From Marinomonas sp. SBI8L (GTDB taxonomy: Bacteria; Pseudomonadota; Gammaproteobacteria; Pseudomonadales; Marinomonadaceae): a stretch of 64,000 nucleotides of DNA. Each line of letters opens with the position of its first letter. The stretch's first letter is position 1. Of this stretch, positions 17,545 to 26,797 are shown piece by piece. Where the stretch lies: positions 58,461-122,460 of the forward strand of contig NZ_JSEO01000016.1 in assembly GCF_001624705.1 (NCBI RefSeq). Reading direction: 5' to 3'. Under the pieces are notes generated by a model. It was not told where the DNA came from and ran no database searches. It was given only the letters and a program-made list of their open reading frames with translations. Position numbers and translations under genes: made by a program.

Positions 17545-17952
17545 TTTTTAGATGATTATTAGGATCAAGCGTAGTTTTGAATCGGCATATCCGCAAGTTA
17601 CCCTAACCTAATAAAACTAAAATTAAGCTTAGCTTTCTGTGATTGATTTAAGAGAAAATACCAATAAATAAAGCATAATTTTCTGCTGGGCTATTGGGAG
17701 AAAGCGTGACACTCTATGAACCACTGAACCACTGAACCACTGAACCACTGAACCACTGAACCACTGAACCACTGAACCACTGAACCACTGAACCACTGAA
17801 GCAGTGAAAATGAAACTTTAAATAAGTTAAAACACGCTGTCGCTTTAAGTGTGATAACGCTGAAGAAAAGATATGATTCAGTGGCTTATTAGGCAGTACT
17901 TTGAATGAAGCAATCTAAGAATCACCACTAACTTTCAATTAATGAGGTCGAA
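17545..17952. other. 408-bp intergenic region containing an octamer repeat tract
   Basis: This lies between the divergent kinase/small-frame unit and the monooxygenase gene. Apart from the octamer tract (17721-17800) it is AT-rich and shows no other clear feature. It must contain the promoter of the 17953 gene. Confidence 0.4.
17721..17800. repeat. Octamer microsatellite, 10 perfect copies
   Basis: CCACTGAA is repeated ten times without error, preceded by a partial TGAA and followed by a mutated unit (GCAGTGAA). It lies 152 bp upstream of the monooxygenase start and is not in a reading frame. Slipped-strand length changes are expected and could alter promoter spacing or leader length. Confidence 0.9.
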
Positions 17953-18255
17953 ATGTTTATTGCAATGAATCGTTTTAAGATCAAACTTGGTTTTGAAGAA
18001 GACTTTCTAGCTATCTGGGAAGGACGTGACAGCCTGTTAAAAACCGTGCCTGGTTTTGTGAGCTTTAACCTTTTACAAGCTGAGACGAACGACGAGTTTA
18101 CCTTGTTCGCTTCCCATGCAACTTGGGAATCTAAAGCAGACTTTGAAGCTTGGACCAAGTCTGACGCTTTTAGAAAAGCTCATGCAAACGCTGGGAATCG
18201 ACGTGAAATTTATTTAGGGCCACCTCAATTAGAGCTATTTGAAGTGGTGATATAA
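17953..18255 (+). CDS. Antibiotic biosynthesis monooxygenase-domain protein (IsdG/HmoA-like)
   Basis: The 100-residue protein has the dimeric ferredoxin-like fold of the ABM family: MFIAMNRFKIKLGFEEDFLAIW, then VPGFVSFNLL, then FTLFASHATWESKADFEAWTKSDAFRKAH. This pattern is shared with heme-degrading IsdG/HmoA proteins, including the early Asn (N6) and central Trp (W58). A heme-related role is possible but not proven. AATGAGG precedes the start. Confidence 0.75.
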   Translation: MFIAMNRFKIKLGFEEDFLAIWEGRDSLLKTVPGFVSFNLLQAETNDEFTLFASHATWESKADFEAWTKSDAFRKAHANAGNRREIYLGPPQLELFEVVI

Positions 18256-18434
18256 GCCTTTGATAGCGTTAAATAAACGAATTAGTAATTTGAGAATTGA
18301 GAGCTTCCTTGTTTGATTTTTATACTGGGTTAACCCCATACAATCAAAGTGGGTAACTCTCTTCTCAAAGAACTATTTCTAAGTTCAAGCAATCTAATTA
18401 TAAAAGCTAGCTGACACCTTTAATCTTGCTAACT

Positions 18435-19196
18435 TCATAGTCGAACCCCACCTATTGAGTATCCGCCATCTATGGTTATTTCTTGCCCTGTTACAAAAGG
18501 TGAGTTATCAGAAAGAAGCCAAGCGACGGTACCTGCCACATCTTCTGGAGTTCCATTACGTTTTAATGCAGCTTGTTGCGCAAGGCGTGTAGATAACGCT
18601 TGATCAAGTACTTCTTCGGCCATTGGCGTGAGTATAATTCCTGGGTTAATCGCATTGACTCTAATGTTATTAGGACCTTGTTCAATGGCTAAGGTTTTCA
18701 TCATGGCTAAAATAGCACCTTTGGTAGACGCATAAGCTCCAGCGCCTGGCATAACAGCATTCGCAGTCCAAGAAGCATTGATGACGATTGATCCCTGAGC
18801 CATCAGCGAAAGGCTATGTTTAATAGTAAAAAAGGTGCCAAGAAGATTGGTATTAAAAAGGGTAATAAAGTCATCTTTTTCAGTTTCTGCTAATGTTTTA
18901 AAGTCGCCCAGTATTCCAGCATTGGCAAACACCCCATCTAACTTACCGAAATGAGTTTTAATTTTTTCTATCGTCAGAATCACCGATTCCTCAATACTGA
19001 TATCACAAGTTATAGCAAGTGAGTCTACTCCCATTTTCTTAAGTTCATTTGAGAGTGTCGCAAGAGGTTCTAATTGCCGACCTATTAAGGCTAGTTGTGC
19101 TCCTTCTGATGCTAGCTGGAGAGCAGTCTGTCTACCCATCCCTGAACCAGCGCCTGTAATTAAAATTGTTTTGTTCTTAAATTGTGATGTTTGCAT
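18435..19196 (-). CDS. Short-chain dehydrogenase/reductase (SDR)
   Basis: The ATG at 19196, after AAAGGTC, gives a 253-residue classical SDR. An upstream in-frame start at 19277 would add 27 unrelated residues. Motifs: TGAGSGMGRQ (cofactor loop), ANAGILG, the catalytic S with Y-A-S-T-K (GAGAYASTKGA) and the closing PFVTGQEITIDGGYS. It is a cytoplasmic NAD(P)-dependent oxidoreductase of unknown substrate, divergent from a LysR regulator at 19297 that probably controls it. Confidence 0.9.
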   Translation of the reverse strand: MQTSQFKNKTILITGAGSGMGRQTALQLASEGAQLALIGRQLEPLATLSNELKKMGVDSLAITCDISIEESVILTIEKIKTHFGKLDGVFANAGILGDFKTLAETEKDDFITLFNTNLLGTFFTIKHSLSLMAQGSIVINASWTANAVMPGAGAYASTKGAILAMMKTLAIEQGPNNIRVNAINPGIILTPMAEEVLDQALSTRLAQQAALKRNGTPEDVAGTVAWLLSDNSPFVTGQEITIDGGYSIGGVRL

Positions 19197-19296
19197 GACC
19201 TTTTTCTCATTTGATTGGTGTGAAAAAGATCTTAATTTTATAAGAATAGTAATTAAATGCTGATATTCTTTATTCACTATAAAGTAGGACTATCAA

Positions 19297-20178
19297 ATGG
19301 ATTTATTTCGCTCGATGCAGGTTTTTGTAACAACAGTGCAATCAGGTTCAATGAGTGCTGCTGCAAATCAACTTAATCTATCGCCTGCGATGGTTGGGCA
19401 ACATATCGCAGCATTAGAGTCTAGATTACAAGCACGTTTGCTTAACCGTACAACAAGGCGCCAACACTTGACTGATTTTGGTGTGAGCTACTTAGCTCAA
19501 TGTAAGGATATTTTAGAGCGAGTTGCTTTAACTGAACTGGCAGCAGAAACACAGCATTATGAAGCAAGAGGAAATTTACGAATTACAGCACCAATTACCT
19601 TTGGTTCTTCAGTTCTTATGCCTGCATTAAAGTCCTATCGTGACCTTTCGCCTCTTGTTTCAATCGATCTTGTTCTGAGTGATAGTAATCTGGATCTGAT
19701 AGAGGAAGGTTTTGATATCGCATTTCGAATTGGTGATATACCCGATAGCCGTTTAATTCAGCGAAATTTAATGCCGTATGAGGTGATTGTATGTGCTTCG
19801 CCTGATTATCTAGATAAATTTGGAACACCTTCCCTCCCTGATGATTTAGCGACACACCAATTGATAACATTTACGCCATCTCAGAGGCTAACTTGGACTT
19901 TTTATAAGAAGGATGTTACTGCGCAGGTAGTTCTAACCTCTATGGTAAAAGTTAACAATAGTCATGCGATCTTGAATGCGGCTTTAGCTGGATTAGGCAT
20001 TGTTATTCAACCAAAAGTGTTACTTGATGCTGATATAAAAGCAGGACGTCTTATCCAGTTATTACCCGATTGGGAATTAGGAAAGAAACCGTTATCTATG
20101 ATTTATTATCAGGATCAACATATGACTCCTAGAACCAGAAGCTTTATAAATTTTGCATTAAAAACGTTTAGCCTATGA
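19297..20178 (+). CDS. LysR family transcriptional regulator
   Basis: The 293-residue protein has an N-terminal winged helix (MDLFRSMQVFVTTVQSGSMSAAANQLNLSPAMVGQHIAALESRL) and a co-inducer domain (GNLRITAPITFGSSVLMPAL, ILNAALAGLGIVIQPKVLL). It belongs to the CrgA/AaeR-like branch that often sits opposite a reductase gene. Here the divergent partner is the SDR, 100 bp away. Confidence 0.92.
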   Translation: MDLFRSMQVFVTTVQSGSMSAAANQLNLSPAMVGQHIAALESRLQARLLNRTTRRQHLTDFGVSYLAQCKDILERVALTELAAETQHYEARGNLRITAPITFGSSVLMPALKSYRDLSPLVSIDLVLSDSNLDLIEEGFDIAFRIGDIPDSRLIQRNLMPYEVIVCASPDYLDKFGTPSLPDDLATHQLITFTPSQRLTWTFYKKDVTAQVVLTSMVKVNNSHAILNAALAGLGIVIQPKVLLDADIKAGRLIQLLPDWELGKKPLSMIYYQDQHMTPRTRSFINFALKTFSL

Positions 20179-20320
20179 AGAAACACTTCTTTTATGACCA
20201 CCTTAATTAGCGCTATTTAAAGTTGGTATTTAGCGTGTTTTAAAATAGTATTTTTATCGCCTTGATGAACTGTTTGAGGTATAAACGGCATGCTTATTGT
20301 TACAGTAAAAGGGAATTTGA

Positions 20321-21013
20321 ATGGAAATCAAAAAAAGCGCACTTAAAGTCTCAATCGGTTTTTTGATTCTAACGGCAATATTTTCTATTTGGCTAGTGTT
20401 ATTCGGAGAGTTTGGGGACTTTGAAATCAGGGTATTGTTAACAACTCTGTCTATTTCAATGGCAAGTATGTGTGCGATGGCATGTGGTGCTCATATTGAA
20501 AAGACCAAGATTAAGCTGGCTGGTGGTATTGGAATAATATCTGCGCTAGTGAGTTTGTCTCTCACTTTATTTTTAATTTGGAGTGAGGTGAGAGGAAATA
20601 ACATTTGGCGCTTGTGCTTTAGTTCATTAATCGTGACTTTTGCTTTTGCCCATGTGTTACTGCTTAACTTGCCTCCTCTGATAGAAAAACGATTTTGGCT
20701 GCGTTATCTTGCGGCTATCTCAGTTTCCATTATGTCTTTGTTAATGATGGTTCTTATTTGGGATGAGCGTATGGTTTCAGAAGTCTATTTCAGGCTACTG
20801 ATTACCTTAGCTATCATAGTTGCTTTGGTTAGCCTGCTAATTCCAATCTTCTCTAAACTAGACAAAAAAGCAGAATATAAATTAGAGAGTGCATTACAAA
20901 ACAGCCGTAAAAGTAAGGCTGCTCAAAAGCCACTTGAGCTTAAGTTGACCCAAATTGAAGATGATATTTACGCCGATGAAAATGGCAAAGAGTATCGTCT
21001 CATTGAGTTATAA
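20321..21013 (+). CDS. Hypothetical six-span membrane protein
   Basis: The 230-residue protein has about six hydrophobic spans: VSIGFLILTAIFSIWLVLF, RVLLTTLSISMASMCAMACG, AGGIGIISALVSLSLTLFLI, LCFSSLIVTFAFAHVLLLNL, YLAAISVSIMSLLMMVLIW and LLITLAIIVALVSLLIPIF. A charged cytoplasmic tail follows. I do not recognise a family. AAAGGG lies upstream of the ATG. The gene stands alone, and nothing around it suggests a role. Confidence 0.7.
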   Translation: MEIKKSALKVSIGFLILTAIFSIWLVLFGEFGDFEIRVLLTTLSISMASMCAMACGAHIEKTKIKLAGGIGIISALVSLSLTLFLIWSEVRGNNIWRLCFSSLIVTFAFAHVLLLNLPPLIEKRFWLRYLAAISVSIMSLLMMVLIWDERMVSEVYFRLLITLAIIVALVSLLIPIFSKLDKKAEYKLESALQNSRKSKAAQKPLELKLTQIEDDIYADENGKEYRLIEL

Positions 21014-21127
21014 GTCTCTACTAAGGGATAGGGCTCTATTAAGTGGTAGCTATCTGAATGAAGCTTAAGTACAAGGTGCTAATTTGATTGACTAACTATT
21101 TATGAATACCTAAACAAAGGAATATTT

Positions 21128-22096
21128 ATGAAGATTGCTATTTTAGATGATTATCAAGATGTGGTTAGGCAACTTAACTGTTTTTCTTTGTTAGAAGGAC
21201 ATAATGTCTTAGTGCTAAACCAATCATTGCCTGAAGATGAATTGGTGCAAAAATTAGTGGATGTTGAGATTTTAGTCTTGATTCGAGAGCGTACTGAGAT
21301 CAGTGAATCTCTCTTATCTCGCTTGCCTAATTTGAAACTGATAAGCCAAACCGGCAAGGTGAGTAATCATATTATCCCGAGTGTTTGTCATCAGTATGGG
21401 GTTGAAGTGGCAGAAGGGGTTGGCTCTCCGGTTGCCCCTTCAGAGTTGTGTTGGGCCTTGATTATGGCTGCGTCTCGTCATATTCCTGCTTATAGTGCGA
21501 ATTTAGCAAATAACCAATGGCAAGACTCTGGGAATATGGGGTTGGGTCGATCTTTAAACGGATTAACCTTAGGTATTTGGGGGTACGGTAAAATAGGTAA
21601 ACGTATTGCCCAGTATGCCAAAGTATTTGATATGAAGGTGCTAGTGTGGGGGAGTGAAAGCTCACGCCAAGCTGCGATTGAAGATGGTTTTGATGCAGCA
21701 GAGTCAAAAGGTGAGTTTTTTGAAAGTGCTGATATTTTAACCTTGCATTTGCGTTTAAACGAGGTCACCAGAGAATGTGTTACTTCTGCTGATCTTGCCA
21801 AGATGAAGTCAGATTCCTTATTCGTCAATATTAGCCGTGCAGAATTGGTTGAAAAGGAAGCTTTATATCGAGAGCTCAGTCAGAATCCGTCAAAGAAAGC
21901 GGCTATTGATGTTTATGAAAATGAACCCGCGAATCTTGAAAACGAGCCATTAATTGGGTTAGAAAATGTCACCGCTTTACCGCATTTAGGTTATGTAGAG
22001 CAGAAGAGCTATGAGTTGTATTTCAAAATAGCATTTGAAAATGTTTTAGCCTTTGCAAATGGCGAAGCAAAAAATCTAGTGGCTAGAAAGACTTAG
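21128..22096 (+). CDS. D-2-hydroxyacid dehydrogenase family protein
   Basis: The 322-residue protein has the family layout: a split catalytic domain (residues 1-105 and 285-322) and a central NAD-binding domain with GIWGYGKIGKRIAQ and the acidic-to-neutral end VLVWG. It also has the conserved IFVNISRAELVE stretch, E in YENEP and the catalytic H of ALPHLGY. It should oxidise or reduce a 2-hydroxy/2-keto acid in the cytoplasm. A GrpB gene follows 41 bp later and may be co-transcribed. Confidence 0.9.
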   Translation: MKIAILDDYQDVVRQLNCFSLLEGHNVLVLNQSLPEDELVQKLVDVEILVLIRERTEISESLLSRLPNLKLISQTGKVSNHIIPSVCHQYGVEVAEGVGSPVAPSELCWALIMAASRHIPAYSANLANNQWQDSGNMGLGRSLNGLTLGIWGYGKIGKRIAQYAKVFDMKVLVWGSESSRQAAIEDGFDAAESKGEFFESADILTLHLRLNEVTRECVTSADLAKMKSDSLFVNISRAELVEKEALYRELSQNPSKKAAIDVYENEPANLENEPLIGLENVTALPHLGYVEQKSYELYFKIAFENVLAFANGEAKNLVARKT

Positions 22097-22137
22097 TGTC
22101 TGAAAAGTCTAATTAAACAGGTTTTAAAGAAGGATGA

Positions 22138-22680
22138 ATGGCCTTGCGTATTATCGAAGTGGTGGATTACAACCCGAACTGGGTAAATGAGTTTGAAAAG
22201 GAAAAGGCGCTGATCTTATCTCAGTTTTCGGGTGAAGGCGTCCAAGTGTATTCTCAACCCTTTAATATACTCCATATTGGTAGTACCTCTGTTGTAGGGC
22301 TTAGCGCTAAACCTATTATTGATATTCTATTAGAAGTAGAAAGCTTGGAATCGCTTGATCTTGATTCAGACAAGCTCGCTGCGATCGGTTATCAAGTAAA
22401 AGGTGAATATGGCATTAAGGGGCGTCGCTATTTTCAACGAGGTGAAACGGAACGTACGCATCAAATACATGCGTTTCTAAAGGGGTCTGACCATGCTATT
22501 CGACACCTTGCGTTCCGTGATTATTTGTCTGCATTTCCTGAGGTCGCAAAGGATTATGCAAGAATCAAAAAAGAAGGTGCGACCCTCTACTCCCATAGTA
22601 TTGATCAATACTGTGAGCATAAAAACGACTTTGTGGTTAAGCATGAAGCAGAGGCATTGGCTTGGTTCAAAAATAGATAA
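22138..22680 (+). CDS. GrpB (UPF0157) family protein
   Basis: The 180-residue protein carries the GrpB nucleotidyltransferase-fold marks: VDYNPNWVNEFEKEKALI, then HIGSTSVVGLSAKPIIDILLEV with the paired acidic metal-binding positions, and RTHQIHAF. GrpB proteins are related to nucleotidyltransferases; their substrate is not established. The start is a TTG or ATG near 22138 following GAAGGATG. It sits between the dehydrogenase and a GNAT gene. Confidence 0.88.
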   Translation: MALRIIEVVDYNPNWVNEFEKEKALILSQFSGEGVQVYSQPFNILHIGSTSVVGLSAKPIIDILLEVESLESLDLDSDKLAAIGYQVKGEYGIKGRRYFQRGETERTHQIHAFLKGSDHAIRHLAFRDYLSAFPEVAKDYARIKKEGATLYSHSIDQYCEHKNDFVVKHEAEALAWFKNR

Positions 22681-22709
22681 AGCAACGTTTGTTTATTAGG
22701 GGGAAATCT

Positions 22710-23174
22710 ATGAAGGCAAAAATAGAATATATTAAATTCGATGACATTGATCAGGAAGCATTCCTCCCCTTAGTAAATAGTCAAAGGGTGCGAGAGCATC
22801 TGATGGCGCATGCTCTTTTTACGCCCGAGACATTAGCCCAATGGATGGCAACGAAACGTGCACTTGATAATGAAGCTGGCTGTAAAGCGAGAGGGATTTT
22901 GTGTGATGGAAAACTGGCTGGTTGGTGCGCGATCCAATACGAAGAGGGCCAGTATGAAATTGCTATTATCATTGATGACAGCCATTGGGGCCTAGGAAAG
23001 CGCGTGTTTAAAGATATGATGCAGTGGGCAAGAGAGTTCAAACATGAAGACGTCTACATTCATTTTTTACATACTCGCCCCGAGTACAGGTTCTTAAAGA
23101 AAATAGCTAAATCCGTTCAAGAAACCGAGCTATATGGTAATAAATTTATCAGTTACCAATTGGCGGTAGAGTAA
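22710..23174 (+). CDS. GNAT family N-acetyltransferase
   Basis: The ATG at 22710 follows AGGGGGAAATCT and gives 154 residues (an upstream frame start at 22689 lacks a binding site). Features are the acceptor-side helix LVNSQRVREHLMAH, the central strand LAGWCAIQYEEGQYEIAIIIDDSHWGLGKRVFKDMMQWA, and a C-terminal Phe/Tyr-rich end. The pyrophosphate loop (WGLGKRV) is a variant of the usual R-x-x-G-x-G. Acceptor unknown. Probably co-transcribed with grpB (29 bp gap). Confidence 0.78.
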   Translation: MKAKIEYIKFDDIDQEAFLPLVNSQRVREHLMAHALFTPETLAQWMATKRALDNEAGCKARGILCDGKLAGWCAIQYEEGQYEIAIIIDDSHWGLGKRVFKDMMQWAREFKHEDVYIHFLHTRPEYRFLKKIAKSVQETELYGNKFISYQLAVE

Positions 23175-23226
23175 GTCAAATTTTGTCATTCTGCTGATTG
23201 TCTCCTAATTCTATAAAAGTACTTTT

Positions 23227-23574
23227 ATGAAACCTGTAAGTGTATTGATCCATGTTGTTGATGTTAACCAAGGTTTTGATTGGTATAAAAAAGCTTTTCC
23301 TAATGCGAAGGAGAGGTATTTGGAAGCATTTGATATGAGGCTTTTGGATATTAGTGGATTCATGATTGAGATAGTCAAAGCTGACGCTAAGGTTGGATCA
23401 GGAAAAGCGGGGAGTGTTTTATATTGGCCGGTGAGCTCGGTTAATGACGCCTTAGAACACTTTGAATCTCTTGGTGCAAAGTTATATCGTGGGCCTATGG
23501 CGATAGAAGAAGGGCTGAGAATGTGCCAAATCGAGGACCCTTTTGGTAACTTGATTGGGTTACGTGGTCGATAG
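23227..23574 (+). CDS. VOC (glyoxalase/bleomycin-resistance) family protein
   Basis: The 115-residue protein shows the VOC half-barrel repeats: VLIHVVDVNQGFDWYKKAFP and, in the second half, VNDALEHFESLGAKLYRGPMAI followed by IEDPFGNLIGLRG. The metal positions (H, E and the final D-P-F-G-N) are partly visible. Members range from glyoxalase-like isomerases to antibiotic-binding proteins. The binding site before the ATG is weak. Confidence 0.8.
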   Translation: MKPVSVLIHVVDVNQGFDWYKKAFPNAKERYLEAFDMRLLDISGFMIEIVKADAKVGSGKAGSVLYWPVSSVNDALEHFESLGAKLYRGPMAIEEGLRMCQIEDPFGNLIGLRGR

Positions 23575-23648
23575 CATTACGTGGCCAACAGTATTGCTTA
23601 GTTCATACTGACAATTCAGTGTTAAGGTTTTTTTAAAAAGGGATTTAC

Positions 23649-24290
23649 ATGGAACTGTTTGGAAGAATCACCTCTTTTAATGTTCAAAAAGTGCTCTGGT
23701 TACTTGAAGAGCTTGGCATAAATTATGAACTCGTGGAATTAGGTGGGCGTTTTGGTGGGTTGGAGACTGAGGATTTTCAGCAGTTAAACCCTATGAAGAA
23801 GGTCCCAGTTTTAATTGATGGTGAAAGACATATTTGGGAGTCTCATACCATAATGAGATACCTTATTGCTGAATACTCACCACAGCTATGGTGTCAGGGA
23901 AGTCCTTATAGCCAGTCTTTATATGAGCGTTGGATGGACTGGTCTCAGGTGACTTTTCAACCCGTTTTCATGGCAACTTTTTGGGGCTTCTATCGAATGC
24001 CCCCAGCTAAAAGAGATATGAAAACAGTTGAGTTAAATCTAGTTAAATGTCAACAATGCCTTGGGCAGATTGAAGCTCAATTAAAAGAAACGCATTATCT
24101 TGCAGGTTCATCAATGTCTCTTGCCGATATTTGTGTTGGAGCAGTCCTGTATCGTTTGACGACACAGGGGCTTTCTATCTCATTACCCTCAAATACTCAA
24201 AAATGGTTTGACAAATTAAGCAAAAGACCGGGCTATAAAACATGGATTATGAGTGATTACAGTGAGTTAAAAGGTCGTGAAGATTTTTAA
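23649..24290 (+). CDS. Glutathione S-transferase family protein
   Basis: The 213-residue protein has an N-terminal thioredoxin-like domain (ELFGRITSFNVQKVLWLLEELGINYE, then MKKVPVLIDG and the gamma-Glu-binding ESHTIMRYL) and an all-helical C-terminal domain with the SLADICVGAVLYRL N-capping box. It should conjugate or reduce substrates with glutathione in the cytoplasm. AAAAAGGG precedes the ATG. Confidence 0.9.
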   Translation: MELFGRITSFNVQKVLWLLEELGINYELVELGGRFGGLETEDFQQLNPMKKVPVLIDGERHIWESHTIMRYLIAEYSPQLWCQGSPYSQSLYERWMDWSQVTFQPVFMATFWGFYRMPPAKRDMKTVELNLVKCQQCLGQIEAQLKETHYLAGSSMSLADICVGAVLYRLTTQGLSISLPSNTQKWFDKLSKRPGYKTWIMSDYSELKGREDF

Positions 24291-24435
24291 TCCTTCAAAC
24301 TAATCAAGCACCTTGCTTTGTTATTTTTCATTTTTCCAGAATCAAAACTTATTTGATTTTGCACCCTAGAATCAAACATCACCTTGGTGGAATGGATATC
24401 CTGTGTCTGTTGATGAGAAAGAAAAGGAATGTAAA

Positions 24436-25302
24436 GTGAGTAAGGCTAAAGCGTTTTTAGTTAGCTTGGTTAATGAGATAAACCAACATGATGTGGATGT
24501 ATTAGGTGTTCAATTTTTAAGTGAAAAGCTTGGTTTATCGCGTTGGCAGTTACAAAGGACTTTCAGCGCATTAGTGGGCATTAGCTTAAAAGAGCATTTA
24601 AGAGAGCGTCGTATTTGCTATGGCGCAAAGCTCTTATTGGAGACTAATCAAGGCGTGCTAGATGTTGCTCTCGCGTCAGGGTTTAGTAGTCAAGCCGCCT
24701 TTTCTAGAGCCTTTAAAACGCATTTTACTATGACTCCAGTTCAATATCGTCAACGAGCTGTTGTAGACAAGGTAAGTTTCGACTTATTTATTCCTAAACA
24801 TTACAAGTGGAGCAAGGCGATGACGATTAAAGTTGAGCATAAAAGTGCGATCTTACTAGAGGGCGTGCAGGGCTACTTCAATGGTTTTGATAGTTCAAAA
24901 GCAAATAATCTCGAACGGATTCCAAAACTTTGGCAATCATTAATGCAGGATGACGTATTTATTAAGCAAGCTAACTTAATAGGTTATGGGTTAATTTATG
25001 AGAGTGATGATAAAGCAAAAGGAGATCTAGCTTATTTGGCAGCAATTGATTCTAGTCAGGCTCAGATGCACAAAAAAGGGATCAAAAAAGAGGTTAATGA
25101 GCAGCTTTATGCCATTATTCCTCATCATGGCAAACTCTCTGATTTAAGTAATACCCTAGACGCATTTTGTGGACAATGGTTAGTGGAGTCAGACTATAAG
25201 ATGTCGAGTGACTTTAGTATTGAAGTGTATGATGAAAGGTTTGATCCTGATTCAGAAAACTCTTATTTTGAAACTTGGATACCGGTTCAGACAAGTCGTT
25301 AG
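24436..25302 (+). CDS. AraC family regulator with GyrI-like effector-binding domain
   Basis: The start is set at GTG 24436 because AAGGA lies seven bases upstream. A GTG at 24403 in the same frame would add 11 residues but has no binding site. Residues from about 10 to 110 are an AraC double helix-turn-helix (LSEKLGLSRWQLQRTFSALVG, ALASGFSSQAAFSRAFKTHFTMTPVQYRQR). The remainder is a GyrI-like small-molecule-binding domain (VEHKSAILLEGVQGYF, then LYAIIPHHGKLSDL). This is the Rob/SoxS-like architecture that senses amphipathic or toxic compounds. Confidence 0.9.
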   Translation: MSKAKAFLVSLVNEINQHDVDVLGVQFLSEKLGLSRWQLQRTFSALVGISLKEHLRERRICYGAKLLLETNQGVLDVALASGFSSQAAFSRAFKTHFTMTPVQYRQRAVVDKVSFDLFIPKHYKWSKAMTIKVEHKSAILLEGVQGYFNGFDSSKANNLERIPKLWQSLMQDDVFIKQANLIGYGLIYESDDKAKGDLAYLAAIDSSQAQMHKKGIKKEVNEQLYAIIPHHGKLSDLSNTLDAFCGQWLVESDYKMSSDFSIEVYDERFDPDSENSYFETWIPVQTSR

Positions 25303-25344
25303 AATAGCTTAATGCGATGACTTTTTTGACCTGAGACTGTCCTC

Positions 25345-25387
25345 AGAGACAAGGCTCATTTCTGAGGCTTGTCTCTTGCCTTTTGTC
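25345..25387 (+). terminator. Strong hairpin after the AraC-GyrI gene
   Basis: The 14-base arms at 25345-25358 and 25363-25376 pair with one mismatch and are followed by TGCCTTTTGTC. It lies between two convergent genes and may serve both. Confidence 0.65.
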
Positions 25388-25491
25388 TTCATAAAAAGAG
25401 CATTGCTTAGAACACATCATCCCTCCCATTAGTTGAGTATGATGTTAGAGAATGGGCAAATTACCCTTTAATGCCATGACACTAATGAGTG

Positions 25492-26682
25492 CTAAAGGAA
25501 TGCTTTTTTCCATCTTTGCGTGTGCTCTTCATCCCTTTCTAAATACTGCTTTAGTGCGAGAGCTAAAGGTGGAGAAAAGTTTTGCTCTTCGTCCATGGCG
25601 ATCGCATTGATTCGCATTGTGTACCAAGCAGTAATACCTTCTGTTGGGGGTGAATCAAAACGAGGAAAATTCAGTGTTTGATGGATGCCAGCAAACCAAT
25701 CGTTAGGGAGGTTCGGGTTGAGCACCATAGCGCGGGCCAAGCCTACTAGGTCTGCACTCATATCTTGCAACAGGGTGCTGGCATCGGATAAAGACTTGAC
25801 GCCACCTGTCACCATGAGGGGAATAGAGGTAAGGTTTTTTGCTCTTTTAGCAAAGGTCTTGTAATAAACCCCTTTGCTTGAGCTATCTGAGCTAGACTTT
25901 GCACCAGGAAAATAGGTGCCTCCGCTAATTTCAATCAGGTCCAAACTGGTTTTCTCTAACAAGCTAACATGTGCCAAGGCATCTTCTTCTGTTAAGCCGC
26001 CTTCAAGTAAATCCGATGCATTAATTTTGATACCAATGGGGTAGTTGGGCCCGACTTGAAGGCGAATAGCCTCAATAATAGCCAATATAATACGACAGCG
26101 ATTTTTGATACTACCGCCGTATTTGTCGTCCCTTAGGTTAAACAAAGGGGAAATGAATTGGCTTAATAAAAAGCCATGGCCTGCATGAATTTGTACGCCA
26201 GTAAATCCGACCTCTTTGGCAATGCTGGCAGCCTTGGCATAACTTGCAGGTAAGCTCTCTATCTCTTCTATCGTCATACCTTCGCAGTGAAGTGTGCCTA
26301 CATCTAGTGCAGATGGGCCTTTAGCTTGACTGATAGGCGCGTGAGATAAGGCCCCTGCATGGCCAAGTTGTGGCCATATATGTGCGCCTGTAATACTTGC
26401 CCTTTGAGTGAGTCGCCTTAAGGCTTCTTTATCCGAATGTTTTGTGAGACTGAGGTTGCCTGGCTTTTCAGGGTATCTTGGGTCAATTTGCACTTCTCCT
26501 ATGATGGATAAACCGATACCGCCTTGTGCCCATCTTTCATAAAGCCTTATCTGAGCTTGCGTTGGATTGGCTTCTCCGTCGCCTAATGAGTCAGACATGG
26601 CGGATTTTGCTAATCTATTTTTTAATACCGCACCGCAGGGTAGGGTAAGAGGTTGTTCAAGTAAGGTGTGTATTCTATCCAT
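25492..26682 (-). CDS. Old yellow enzyme family NADH:flavin oxidoreductase
   Basis: The 396-residue FMN-dependent TIM barrel starts LEQPLTLPCGAVLKNRLAKSAMS and shows the family text QLGHAGALSH, GFTGVQIHAGHGFLLSQFISPLFNLRDDKYGGS and LVGLARAMVLNP. The Gln/His pair (QIHAGHG) that holds the substrate is present. Such enzymes reduce activated alkenes or other electrophiles. It is divergent from a LysR gene that carries a premature stop. Confidence 0.92.
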   Translation of the reverse strand: MDRIHTLLEQPLTLPCGAVLKNRLAKSAMSDSLGDGEANPTQAQIRLYERWAQGGIGLSIIGEVQIDPRYPEKPGNLSLTKHSDKEALRRLTQRASITGAHIWPQLGHAGALSHAPISQAKGPSALDVGTLHCEGMTIEEIESLPASYAKAASIAKEVGFTGVQIHAGHGFLLSQFISPLFNLRDDKYGGSIKNRCRIILAIIEAIRLQVGPNYPIGIKINASDLLEGGLTEEDALAHVSLLEKTSLDLIEISGGTYFPGAKSSSDSSSKGVYYKTFAKRAKNLTSIPLMVTGGVKSLSDASTLLQDMSADLVGLARAMVLNPNLPNDWFAGIHQTLNFPRFDSPPTEGITAWYTMRINAIAMDEEQNFSPPLALALKQYLERDEEHTQRWKKAFL

Positions 26683-26797
26683 TGCTTTGCCCTTTGCTGT
26701 ATGTGGGAGCCATATAGTTTCATAGCGCTATTATTGATATTTTTAGATAAACTAAAAACAGGGTAATGATTAATAGACTGTTAAAAATAAGTTGATA

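Noticed and set aside
17721-17800. CRISPR-like repeat array
   Set aside because: The octamers are directly adjacent with no spacers and no cas genes are present. It is a simple microsatellite.
21462-21828. Antisense frames within the dehydrogenase gene
   Set aside because: They are shadows of a clear D-2-hydroxyacid dehydrogenase frame.
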